Shown here piece after piece: positions 1 through 6,543 of a stretch of 12,553 nucleotides of DNA. Every line of letters begins with the position of its first letter. The first letter of the stretch is position 1. The position numbers and the translations under genes are program-made. The DNA is taken from NCBI GenBank assembly GCA_910588075.1, contig CAJUOS010000058.1, positions 1 to 12,553 on the forward strand, read 5' to 3'. Under the pieces are notes generated by a model. The model was given only the letters and a program-made list of their open reading frames with translations, was not told the origin of the DNA and did no database searches. The stretch is from an uncultured Erysipelotrichaceae bacterium (GTDB lineage: Bacteria > Bacillota_I > Bacilli_A > Erysipelotrichales > Coprobacillaceae).

Positions 1-10
1 GAGAAAAGAA

Positions 11-39
11 AACTGAAGAATTATTTAAATCCTCCAGTT
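11..39 (-). terminator. Second terminator-like hairpin left of the hydrolase gene
   Basis: Read on the minus strand, arms at 39-30 and 20-11 pair over 10 positions, two of them G-U wobbles, and are followed by a pyrimidine-rich tail (TTCTTTTCTC). The wobbles only pair well on the minus strand, which fits an RNA made from that strand. It lies just past the main terminator of the hydrolase gene, so it could be a back-up terminator or belong to another feature beyond the left edge. Confidence 0.4.
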
Positions 40-53
40 ATATTATAGAGCCA

Positions 54-80
54 AAAAGCGAGAAATAAAATCTCGCTTTT
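54..80 (-). terminator. Intrinsic terminator of the NlpC/P60 hydrolase gene
   Basis: A perfect 10-bp inverted repeat (54-63 with 71-80, loop of 7) is followed on the minus strand by a short U-run. The stem includes two bases of the TAA stop codon of the hydrolase gene, so transcription stops almost immediately after translation ends. The stem is symmetric with A/T ends and could work in both directions. Confidence 0.8.
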
Positions 81-1395
81 AATATAATCTACGACATGTA
101 TACCATTCACGTTGCCAGTATGAATAACTTAAATCAGCAACTTGTATTGCTTTGCCAGTTGATGGGGCATGTACCATTTTATTATCACCAATATAAATAC
201 CTACATGGTGGACACCGCTAGAAGCACCATTACTACTAAATAAAATAATATCACCAGCTTGTAAATCATCTCTAGAAATTTTTTTACCACAAGATAAGAG
301 AGATTTTGTATATTGAACACCAATATTAACTCCACATTGGTAATGTGCCCAATTGACAAGTCCAGAACAATCAAATTGTGTTTGATTAGGATTTTTAATA
401 GCTGACATGCTATGAGAACCACCCCAAACATACATATAACCTTGACGTGTTAAAGCTTTATTAGCAATTTTTAAACCTAATTTTTCATCAGAAGAAAGCT
501 CATTATCTTCACTTGGTTGATCTTGATCGTTTGATGGTTTATCATTTTGATCAGGTTTAGGATCATTATCTGATGGTTTAGGTTTACTAGGTTTTTTCTT
601 TGGTGTTGCTTGATTGATATTATTGACTTTTGATTCATCAGAAGCCTTTTTTATAGCTGCTAAATTTTTTTGAATATCTTCTATTGATTCTTGATTTTTT
701 GATATTTCAGATGAATTGCTAGCAATTTCTCTGTTTTGCTTTTCTAATAATGCAAAGTATTTTTCTTGTAATGTTTTTTGTTGTGCTTGTTCTTTTTTAA
801 GAGAATCATTTAGAAGAGAAAGAGTATTTTTTTGCTTTTCTACTTCAAGAAGACTGTTTTTTAAGTCTTCAATAATTTCTTTTTCATAACTTGTAATTTC
901 ATTAACATAAGTTATTCTTCTAAAGAAATCAGATATATCATTAGAACTATATAAATAAGAAATAAGCATATTTGAATTAAGAGAAGTTTGCATACTATAT
1001 AGTCTATCTTCTAATAATTTCTTTTTCTTGTTTACTTTTTGATTTAATGATTGAATACTTTTATTAACATATGTTAATTCTTTTTGTGCTTCACTAATCC
1101 TTTTTGAATATTCTAAAAGTTCTTTTTCTATATTTTCTATTGTTTTTTTAGTTTCTTTAACTTCTTTTTTTGTTTCTTTTGATTCTTTGTTTAATTGTTT
1201 ATTTTTATCATTAAGATATGTATTAAATTCTTTACAAGTTTTTTGTTGTTTATTTGTAAGTTTTGAAGATGAGCATAATTTAATATATTTTTCTTCTTTT
1301 CCTGCAAAGTCTTCTGCTTTTGTTAGAGTCGTTAATGAAAAAGTTGTTATTAAACTTAATGTTATAAGTCCAATAGATAATTTCTTTTTATTCAA
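79..1395 (-). CDS. Secreted coiled-coil NlpC/P60 peptidoglycan hydrolase, CwlO-like
   Basis: This 438-residue protein has a Sec signal peptide (MNKKK, then a hydrophobic stretch to about residue 25, probably cut near TKA-ED), a long Lys/Glu-rich coiled coil (about 60-250), a low-complexity Pro/Lys/Asp linker (about 262-300) and a C-terminal NlpC/P60 domain (about 303-438). The expected catalytic residues are visible: Cys343 in FDCSG, His397 in HHVGIYIG and His409 in VHAP. The family cleaves peptide stems of peptidoglycan outside the membrane; this architecture matches CwlO-type endopeptidases that work in wall growth or cell separation and are often controlled by FtsEX, which is not seen here. 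Two cysteines (41 and 54) lie at the start of the mature protein and could form a disulfide. The start is TTG: the only nearby ATG (1402) touches the ribosome site and opens a four-codon frame. The cellular role is inferred. Confidence 0.9.
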   Translation of the reverse strand: MNKKKLSIGLITLSLITTFSLTTLTKAEDFAGKEEKYIKLCSSSKLTNKQQKTCKEFNTYLNDKNKQLNKESKETKKEVKETKKTIENIEKELLEYSKRISEAQKELTYVNKSIQSLNQKVNKKKKLLEDRLYSMQTSLNSNMLISYLYSSNDISDFFRRITYVNEITSYEKEIIEDLKNSLLEVEKQKNTLSLLNDSLKKEQAQQKTLQEKYFALLEKQNREIASNSSEISKNQESIEDIQKNLAAIKKASDESKVNNINQATPKKKPSKPKPSDNDPKPDQNDKPSNDQDQPSEDNELSSDEKLGLKIANKALTRQGYMYVWGGSHSMSAIKNPNQTQFDCSGLVNWAHYQCGVNIGVQYTKSLLSCGKKISRDDLQAGDIILFSSNGASSGVHHVGIYIGDNKMVHAPSTGKAIQVADLSYSYWQREWYTCRRLY

Positions 1396-1403
1396 AAAAC
1401 ATT

Positions 1404-1410
1404 CCTCCTT
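1404..1410 (-). promoter_or_regulatory. Ribosome binding site that fixes a TTG start
   Basis: AAGGAGG lies 8 bases before TTG at 1395, an ideal distance. An ATG at 1402-1400 begins one base after the GGAGG core, which is too close for initiation, and its frame stops after four codons. The TTG frame starts with a well-formed signal peptide, so TTG is taken as the true start. Confidence 0.8.
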
Positions 1411-1434
1411 TTTAATAAATATAAGTTAATTATT

Positions 1435-1462
1435 ATTTTAATATCTTTTTGAGGTGTGTCAA
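1435..1462 (-). promoter_or_regulatory. Sigma-A promoter of the NlpC/P60 hydrolase gene
   Basis: On the minus strand a perfect -35 box TTGACA (1462-1457) is followed after 16 bases by TAAAAT (1440-1435), five of six matches to TATAAT. It lies about 40 bases upstream of the TTG start. The hydrolase is therefore probably a single-gene unit independent of the upstream EF-G-like gene. Confidence 0.7.
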
Positions 1463-1630
1463 TAGATGTTTAATCTTTTTATAAAAATTTTGTGTTCTTT
1501 TTCTAAAAAATGGTAATTTATATTATTGGGTATAGTTTTAAGTCTTTCTATAAAAAATTATAAAAATATAAAAATATTTTCTGAATAAACAATATATTAA
1601 TATTTAGAAAAATCAAAGTTTTTATAGCGT

Positions 1631-1654
1631 AAAAGAAAAAGGGATAAATCCCTT
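1631..1654 (-). terminator. Intrinsic terminator of the EF-G-like gene
   Basis: Minus-strand sequence AAGGGA-TTTA-TCCCTT (1654-1639) forms a 6-bp stem with a 4-base loop, followed by TTTTTCTTTT. It overlaps the last two bases of the EF-G-like stop codon. The rest of the gap to the hydrolase promoter (about 1463-1630) is very AT-rich and I see nothing else in it. Confidence 0.8.
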
Positions 1655-3710
1655 ATTTCCTAGCTTCAATAACTTGTTTTTGAACAAGATCAGGAGCAAA
1701 TTCATATCCCAAAAACTCCATATCAAAGAATCCTTGTCCTTGTGTCATTGATCTCAAATCAACAGCATAGTTCATAACTTCAGCTTGAGGAGCTTCAGCA
1801 GTAATTTTAATCATACCATCTTCTAAAATATCACTTCCCATGACACGAGCACGTTTTTTATTAAAATGGCTCATAATATCACCTGTATATTGTTCAGCTA
1901 TATATACATGTAAAGTTACAAATGGTTCTAATAAAGTAGGTTTTGCTTTTGGTAAGGCTTCTTTAAAACACATAATTGTTGCTGTTTTAAATGCCATTTC
2001 AGAAGAATCAACACTATGATAAGAACCATCTATAAGTGTTGCCTTTAATCCTAAAACAGGATAATTAGCTAAAACACCTGTTTTTGTAGCTTCAATAAGT
2101 CCTTTTTCCACAGCGGGGAAATAAGCTTTAGGAACAGCTCCACCAAAAACCTTTTCTTCAAAAATATAAGGCTTTTCATAATCGTGTGAAGGCTCAAAAG
2201 TGATTTCAACATCACCATATTGTCCATGTCCACCAGATTGCTTTTTATATTTATATCTGTGTGTTACACTACCTCTAATTGTTTCTCTATAAGGAATAAT
2301 AATATTATCTAATTTAACATCTATTTTAAATCTTGTTTTAAGTTTTGCAACAACTGTATCAATATGAATATCTCCCAAACCATATAAACATTGTTGCTTT
2401 GTTTCAGGATTATTAACAAACTTTAATGTTTGATCTTCTTCTAATAACTTGGAAATAGCATTTGTAATCTTTTCTTCATTACTTTTTCCTACAGGAATAA
2501 CAGATTTACCAAAATAAGGATGAGAGAAATGAATAGGTTCATAAACAATACGATAATCTAAAGTACATAAAGTATCATTTGTTTGTGTATATGTTAATTT
2601 TGATAAAGCACCAATATCACCTGCACATAATTCATCAACTTCAATCAAATCTTTTCCTTTCATAATATAAAGCTTATTAATTTTTTCCACTTCTTTTTTT
2701 TGAACATTATATAAAGACATACCTGTATAAATATGACCAGTACATACTTTTAATAAAGATATTCTTCCAACAAAAGGATCAGCAATTGTTTTAAATACAA
2801 ATAATGATGGTGCTAATGATTCATCAAAACCAATTAAATCATCTTCATCTGTATCAATATTTTTAACAACCATTGAATTAACCATATCGCCAGCAGCACT
2901 AAAGAATGCAACCATAGAATTTAGAACGATTTGAATACCAATTTGATTTGTTCCAGAAAGAACAGGAATTAAACTATGATTCATGACACCTTGTCTTAAT
3001 GCCCATGAAATTTCTTCTTTAGTAAAAGGTTCTTCATTAATATACTTTTCTAATAATTCATCATTAGTATTAGCAACTGCTTCATCAATCATATCCTTAA
3101 TAGGCATAATTTCATCCCACATATTATCTGGAATAGGGCAAGCATGAGTTTGTTCACCTTCAAAATAACGTCCTTCCATTTTCGCAACATTAACATATCC
3201 AACCATTTTATTGCCTTCCATAATAGGAACTTGGATAGGTGCTATTGCTTTTCCATAAGTCATTTTTAATTCTTCTAACTTTTCTTTGTACTCAGCATTT
3301 GGATAATCCAAACCACTTATATAAATCATTTTTCCCTTGTCTTGTGCTTGATGCATAGCCTGTTTTGTACCAACACTAATACCTCTTGTTGCAGGAACAA
3401 CAATTAAAGCACTTTCTGCAACTTTTAATGCAGCTTCTACTTCACCTACAAAATCAAAAGAACCTGGAGTATCTAAGATGTTGATTTTACAATGATTCCA
3501 CTCTAATGGAATAACTGATAATCCAACAGATGATTGTTTTTGGATTTCTTCTGGAGAATAATCACTAATTGTATTCCCATCTTTAATATTCCCAATTCGA
3601 TTTGAAATACCAGCCCTATAAGCCATTGCTTCTATAACGCTGGTTTTGCCACTCCCTGAGTGACCTAACACTACAACATTACCAATTTCGTTTGAATGAT
3701 AAGTTCTCAT
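1653..3710 (-). CDS. EF-G-like translational GTPase (FusA2-type paralogue)
   Basis: This 685-residue protein has full EF-G length. The G domain shows a P-loop GHSGSGKTS (16-24), a conserved Thr in GNTISDY and DTPG (80-83). The NKxD guanine-specificity motif is replaced by SGLD (about 132-135); as I recall this family often carries T-G-M-D there, so it marks the EF-G-like paralogue rather than decay. The domain IV tip (DGSYHSVDSSEMAF, from about 561) and the domain V end (DLRSMTQGQG... QVIEARK) are intact. It probably binds the ribosome and hydrolyses GTP, but the job of these paralogues is not settled, and it should not be called the housekeeping fusA: no rpsL, rpsG or tuf is adjacent. I chose ATG at 3710 over ATG at 3719 because the latter abuts GGAGG directly, while 3710 has a 9-base spacing and gives the N-terminus M-R-T-Y-H-S-N-E-I typical of relatives. 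With 3719 the protein has 688 residues. Confidence 0.9.
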   Translation of the reverse strand: MRTYHSNEIGNVVVLGHSGSGKTSVIEAMAYRAGISNRIGNIKDGNTISDYSPEEIQKQSSVGLSVIPLEWNHCKINILDTPGSFDFVGEVEAALKVAESALIVVPATRGISVGTKQAMHQAQDKGKMIYISGLDYPNAEYKEKLEELKMTYGKAIAPIQVPIMEGNKMVGYVNVAKMEGRYFEGEQTHACPIPDNMWDEIMPIKDMIDEAVANTNDELLEKYINEEPFTKEEISWALRQGVMNHSLIPVLSGTNQIGIQIVLNSMVAFFSAAGDMVNSMVVKNIDTDEDDLIGFDESLAPSLFVFKTIADPFVGRISLLKVCTGHIYTGMSLYNVQKKEVEKINKLYIMKGKDLIEVDELCAGDIGALSKLTYTQTNDTLCTLDYRIVYEPIHFSHPYFGKSVIPVGKSNEEKITNAISKLLEEDQTLKFVNNPETKQQCLYGLGDIHIDTVVAKLKTRFKIDVKLDNIIIPYRETIRGSVTHRYKYKKQSGGHGQYGDVEITFEPSHDYEKPYIFEEKVFGGAVPKAYFPAVEKGLIEATKTGVLANYPVLGLKATLIDGSYHSVDSSEMAFKTATIMCFKEALPKAKPTLLEPFVTLHVYIAEQYTGDIMSHFNKKRARVMGSDILEDGMIKITAEAPQAEVMNYAVDLRSMTQGQGFFDMEFLGYEFAPDLVQKQVIEARK

Positions 3711-3719
3711 TTCTCTCAT

Positions 3720-3726
3720 CCTCCTT
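3720..3726 (-). promoter_or_regulatory. Ribosome binding site favouring the internal start of the EF-G-like gene
   Basis: AAGGAGG ends at 3720 and is followed with no gap by ATG (3719), then nine bases after GGAGG by a second in-frame ATG (3710). Zero spacing is unfavourable for initiation, so the second ATG is preferred. Confidence 0.65.
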
Positions 3727-3746
3727 TTTAAGATTTTCTTTCTTTT

Positions 3747-3775
3747 ATTCTATCATATTTTTTTAATGATGAAAA
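3747..3775 (-). promoter_or_regulatory. Extended -10 promoter of the EF-G-like gene
   Basis: On the minus strand TGA-TAGAAT (3755-3747) gives an extended -10 box. Seventeen bases upstream lies a weak -35, TTTTCA (3775-3770). The start of transcription would be about 30 bases before the coding start. It lies back to back with the promoter region of the 3844 operon. Confidence 0.5.
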
Positions 3776-3814
3776 CGGTTACATAATAAATATAATGAAA
3801 TTTATTTGCAAAGA

Positions 3815-3823
3815 TGGTATGAT
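3815..3823 (+). promoter_or_regulatory. Possible extended -10 promoter of the 3844-5878 operon
   Basis: TGG-TATGAT (3815-3823) is an extended -10 box about 20 bases before the first start codon; no good -35 is visible. A perfect TATAAT at 3791-3796 is an alternative, also without a clear -35. With the first option the messenger would begin almost at the AGGAGG site, leaving a leader of only about 14 bases. Confidence 0.35.
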
Positions 3824-3843
3824 AAGAATAAGGAGGGATCAAC

Positions 3844-4128
3844 ATGGAAGTTGGTTTGATTATTGGAATGTTTATTGCCAGTGCTGTGGCATTAGATTGT
3901 TTGTATAATCAAAGAATTAAAACAACAGGAGCATTATTGATTGTTAATTTATGTTTAACTGTTGCTTTTGCATATCAATTTAAACAAATGGAAAAGATTT
4001 TTTATATTTTCTTAACACTTGTAGGAATTGTTGTTTTATTTTTTGCAATACGCTTTTACTTAAGAAAAAAGAAAGAAACAGCAATGGTTATTGATGCAGA
4101 CCGTATGATTGAAGACAAAGAAGAATAG
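3844..4128 (+). CDS. Small three-helix membrane protein of unknown function
   Basis: This 94-residue protein is unrecognised. Three hydrophobic segments are visible: about 3-21, 29-46 and 52-73. A basic stretch (RFYLRKKK) follows the third, then an acidic tail (DADRMIEDKEE), which by the positive-inside rule puts the C-terminus in the cytoplasm. AGGAGG lies 7 bases before the ATG. It is first in the operon with the prolyl isomerase, the CPHC protein and galE; its TAG stop is part of the ribosome site of the next gene, so translation of the two is probably coupled. No catalytic motif is evident, and function cannot be assigned. Confidence 0.8.
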   Translation: MEVGLIIGMFIASAVALDCLYNQRIKTTGALLIVNLCLTVAFAYQFKQMEKIFYIFLTLVGIVVLFFAIRFYLRKKKETAMVIDADRMIEDKEE

Positions 4129-4137
4129 GAGATAGTC

Positions 4138-4623
4138 ATGGAAAAAATCAAATTTGAAATAGAAATGAAAAATGGAAAAATCATGAAAGGAGAACTTTAT
4201 CCTGAAATCGCACCAATAACAGTTCAAAATTTTATTGATTTAATTCAAAAAAACTTTTATGATGGCTTGATTTTTCATAGAGTTATTCCTGGGTTTATGA
4301 TTCAAGGTGGTGGTATGGATGAAACAATGACACCAAGAGAAACAAAGGCTATTAAGGGAGAATTTAAAAGTAATGGGATAGAAAATTCTTTATTGCATAC
4401 AAGAGGTGTTCTTTCAATGGCAAGAACAATGATTAAAGATTCAGCATCATCACAATTCTTTATTATGCATGAAGATGCGCCACATTTAGATGGAGACTAT
4501 GCAGCATTTGGGAAAATTATTGAAGGATTAGATGTTGTTGATGAAATTGTTAATGTATCTAGAGATTTTAGTGATTGTCCACATACACCAATTGTCATAA
4601 AAACAATGAGGTTATTACCATGA
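4138..4623 (+). CDS. Peptidyl-prolyl cis-trans isomerase, cyclophilin type
   Basis: This 161-residue single-domain cyclophilin catalyses cis/trans isomerisation of prolyl peptide bonds during folding. Signature segments are present: FHRVIPGFMIQGG (46-58, with Arg48, Phe53 and Gln56 matching the human CypA active-site Arg55, Phe60 and Gln63), SMAR (93-96), SSQFF (104-108) and HLDGDYAAFG (116-125). His116 stands where CypA has Trp121, a substitution common in bacteria and linked to weak cyclosporin binding. There is no signal peptide, so it is cytoplasmic. The ribosome site AGGAGA overlaps the stop of the membrane protein 9 bases upstream; the TGA stop overlaps the next ATG. The gene is known as ppiB or ppiA in other bacteria, and the symbol is left open. 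Confidence 0.92.
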   Translation: MEKIKFEIEMKNGKIMKGELYPEIAPITVQNFIDLIQKNFYDGLIFHRVIPGFMIQGGGMDETMTPRETKAIKGEFKSNGIENSLLHTRGVLSMARTMIKDSASSQFFIMHEDAPHLDGDYAAFGKIIEGLDVVDEIVNVSRDFSDCPHTPIVIKTMRLLP

Positions 4624-4883
4624 AATTATTTATCTTAGAAAATTGTCCTCATTGTCGACGTGCAAGACAGTGGATTAAAGAATTGTGTGAGGAAAATCCA
4701 TTATATAAGGAAATTCCAATAGAACTTATTGATGAAGCAAAAGAAAGTCAATTAGCTGACTCTTATGATTATTTTTATGTGCCTTGTTTTTATGATAATG
4801 ATATTAAGTTACATGAAGGTGTTGCAAGTAAGGATATAATAAGAGATATTTTTGAAAATTATTTAAGGAGAAACGGGAAATGA
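4620..4883 (+). CDS. Thioredoxin/glutaredoxin-fold protein with CPHC motif
   Basis: This 87-residue cytoplasmic protein opens with a beta strand and then Cys9-Pro-His-Cys12, a redox dithiol followed by an Arg-rich helix (RRARQW), and has the cis-proline of the fold in VPC (Pro55). A third cysteine (56) directly follows the cis-proline and a fourth is at 23. Size and layout fit glutaredoxin-like thiol-disulfide exchange proteins; CPHC is the motif of DsbA oxidases, but there is no signal peptide or DsbA helical insertion. The substrate is unknown. The start at 4620 overlaps the isomerase stop as ATGA and has TGAGG 8 bases upstream; a longer in-frame start at 4575 lies inside the isomerase gene without a ribosome site. 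Its own stop overlaps galE as ATGA. Confidence 0.85.
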   Translation: MKLFILENCPHCRRARQWIKELCEENPLYKEIPIELIDEAKESQLADSYDYFYVPCFYDNDIKLHEGVASKDIIRDIFENYLRRNGK

Positions 4884-5878
4884 ATATTTTAGTTGCTGGA
4901 GGAACAGGCTATATTGGTAGCCATATTTGTGTAGAATTGATTGAAGCTGGTCATGATGTTGTTGTAATTGATGATTTTTCAAATTCAAGACCAGAGGTTT
5001 TAGATAGTATTGAGAAGATAACTGGGACAAGAGTTAAATTCTATGAATTTAATATTTTAGATGAAGAAAAAACAGAAAATGTATTTAAAGAAAATCAATT
5101 AGATGCTGTTATTCATTGTGCAGCATTTAAAGCTGTTGGAGAATCAGTGGCTAAGCCTATTGAATATTATGAAAATAATTTAATGACGACATTGATTATG
5201 GCTAAAATGATGAAAAAATATCAAGTCAATAGCATTGTATTTAGTTCAAGTGCAACTGTTTATGGTGATCCAAAAGTTGTCCCTTTAACAGAAGATTGTC
5301 CTTTAGGAGAAACAACAAATCCATATGGAACAAGTAAGGCAATGATGGAAAGAGTTTTAACAGATGTACAATTTGCAAATCCAAATATGTCTGTTACTTT
5401 ATTACGTTATTTTAATCCAATAGGAGCACATGAATCAGGATTAATTGGAGAAAATCCAAAAGGTATTCCAAATAACTTAATGCCTTATATTATGAAAGTA
5501 GCAACAGGTGAATTGCCATGTTTGGGTATTTTTGGAGATGATTATGATACACCAGATGGAACAGGGGTAAGAGATTATATTCATGTTGTAGATTTAGCAA
5601 AAGGACATGTTTTAGCTATTGAGAAATATCAAGAGCCAGGTGTTCATATTTGTAATTTAGGAACTGGTAGAGGTTATAGTGTTTTAGAAATTGTTCATGC
5701 TTTTGAAAAAGTGAATCATGTAAAAGTAAATTATGAAATAAAAGAAAGAAGACCAGGAGATATAGCAACTTGTTATGCTGATCCAACTAGAGCAAAGGAA
5801 CAATTGGGTTGGGTTGCAGAAAAAACATTGGAAGATATGTGTCGTGATACTTGGAACTTTGCTAAAAATTATAAATAA
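4880..5878 (+). CDS. galE: UDP-glucose 4-epimerase
   Basis: This 332-residue cytoplasmic short-chain dehydrogenase/reductase interconverts UDP-glucose and UDP-galactose, giving galactose for catabolism or surface polysaccharides. An N-terminal NAD-binding motif GGTGYIGSH (7-15) is followed by the catalytic Ser124 (in FSSSATVYG) and the Tyr149-x3-Lys153 pair, at the same numbers as in E. coli GalE, and the family signature NPYGTSK. Cys298 (in GDIATCYAD) aligns with E. coli Tyr299 and human Cys307; the small residue there is associated with acceptance of UDP-GlcNAc/UDP-GalNAc as well. It is last in a four-gene operon, overlapping the CPHC gene by ATGA with AAGGAG 9 bases upstream. No galK or galT is nearby, so a role in supplying cell-surface sugars is more likely than galactose catabolism; that is inference. 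Confidence 0.95.
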   Translation: MNILVAGGTGYIGSHICVELIEAGHDVVVIDDFSNSRPEVLDSIEKITGTRVKFYEFNILDEEKTENVFKENQLDAVIHCAAFKAVGESVAKPIEYYENNLMTTLIMAKMMKKYQVNSIVFSSSATVYGDPKVVPLTEDCPLGETTNPYGTSKAMMERVLTDVQFANPNMSVTLLRYFNPIGAHESGLIGENPKGIPNNLMPYIMKVATGELPCLGIFGDDYDTPDGTGVRDYIHVVDLAKGHVLAIEKYQEPGVHICNLGTGRGYSVLEIVHAFEKVNHVKVNYEIKERRPGDIATCYADPTRAKEQLGWVAEKTLEDMCRDTWNFAKNYK

Positions 5879-5885
5879 TACATTG

Positions 5886-5925
5886 AAGGATTATATCTTT
5901 TCATTGAATTGATATAATCTTTTTT
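5886..5925 (+). terminator. Intrinsic terminator after galE
   Basis: Arms 5886-5897 and 5911-5922 pair over 12 positions (one G-U), with a 13-base loop and a run of T from 5920 to 5925. It closes the 3844-5878 operon. The right arm also contains TGA-TATAAT (5910-5918), an extended -10 sequence that could start the acylphosphatase transcript from inside the terminator; this may be chance in AT-rich DNA. Confidence 0.85.
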
Positions 5926-5952
5926 ATATGATTATTATAAGAAGGTGATTTT

Positions 5953-6225
5953 ATGATTGTGAGAAAACATTATTTATTTTATGGAAGGGTACAAGGTGTA
6001 GGTTTTCGTTTTACAACTTATCAAAAAGCAATTCAATATCAATTAACAGGTTGGGTTAGGAATACTTATGATGGTCATGTTGAGGCGATTTTTCAGGGAG
6101 AAGAAGAATATATAAGAGATTTAGTTCGTTATTTACATAGTGATTCATATATTCACATTGATCATATGGACATAGAAAGTTTAAAAGTTTTAGATGACGA
6201 GAGATCATTTGAAATTAAGTATTAA
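5953..6225 (+). CDS. acyP: Acylphosphatase
   Basis: This 90-residue protein has the usual size of the family, which hydrolyses carboxyl-phosphate bonds such as acetyl phosphate or 1,3-bisphosphoglycerate in the cytoplasm. The signature GRVQGVGFR (11-19) holds the phosphate-binding loop and catalytic Arg19, and Asn37 lies in the second signature GWVRNTYDG (33-41). A ribosome site GAAGGTG lies 5 bases before the ATG. It follows the galE terminator and precedes a long gap, so it is probably transcribed alone. A 7-bp inverted repeat (6217-6223 with 6231-6237) covers the stop codon but lacks a good U-run. Confidence 0.93.
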   Translation: MIVRKHYLFYGRVQGVGFRFTTYQKAIQYQLTGWVRNTYDGHVEAIFQGEEEYIRDLVRYLHSDSYIHIDHMDIESLKVLDDERSFEIKY

Positions 6226-6355
6226 AAATGAATACTTTCAGTTATTTGGTTTTATAAGTTTCGCATATGATAAGTCAATTTATTTTATATAAATGTATTA
6301 ATAGGGACTTTTAAGTTTATAAGGAATTATAGATTAAATATTTATGAGAATAATC

Positions 6356-6384
6356 TTTTCATATAACGAAAAATAGAGTATAAT
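6356..6384 (+). promoter_or_regulatory. Predicted promoter far upstream of nrdD
   Basis: TTTTCA (6356-6361) is separated by 17 bases from a perfect TATAAT (6379-6384). Transcription would start near 6391, only about 25 bases before the long inverted repeat and about 220 bases before nrdD. Confidence 0.5.
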
Positions 6385-6414
6385 ATAAGACGTTGTTGAA
6401 ATATAAATGATATT

Positions 6415-6453
6415 AAAATCAAAAAGTATTGAGTCTCAATATTTTTTGATTTT
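6415..6453 (+). terminator. Long near-perfect hairpin, terminator or attenuator before nrdD
   Basis: Arms 6415-6433 and 6435-6453 are complementary over 19 positions with a single G-U pair and a one-base centre, so the real loop must open a few pairs. The right arm is U-rich (ATTTTTTGATTTT). Only 30 or so bases separate it from the predicted transcription start. It could terminate acyP transcripts, attenuate nrdD, or be the 3' end of a short RNA of about 65 bases. Confidence 0.6.
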
Positions 6454-6543
6454 CTTTGTAAATAAAAATATTTGTAAGTTATAGAACATATCGCTTTTTT
6501 TTTGATATGAAGTTATGTTAAACTTAAGGCACTTAAGAAAATC

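Noticed and set aside
201..431. Minus-strand frame of 76 codons inside the hydrolase gene
   Set aside because: It overlaps the NlpC/P60 domain in another frame; the hydrolase frame has clear catalytic motifs and this one has none.
541..615. Repetitive Pro/Lys/Asp coding stretch as a possible tandem repeat or recombination site
   Set aside because: It encodes the low-complexity linker before the NlpC/P60 domain; the repeats are short and irregular, which is usual for wall-enzyme linkers.
1187..1429. Plus-strand frame of 80 codons
   Set aside because: It lies antisense to the coiled-coil part of the hydrolase gene, has no ribosome site and its Phe/Leu-rich product is the shadow of Lys/Glu-rich codons.
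6409..6486. 25-codon frame starting near 6409 in the nrdD leader
   Set aside because: No ribosome site, and most of it is the long inverted repeat; it is better explained as RNA structure than as a leader peptide.
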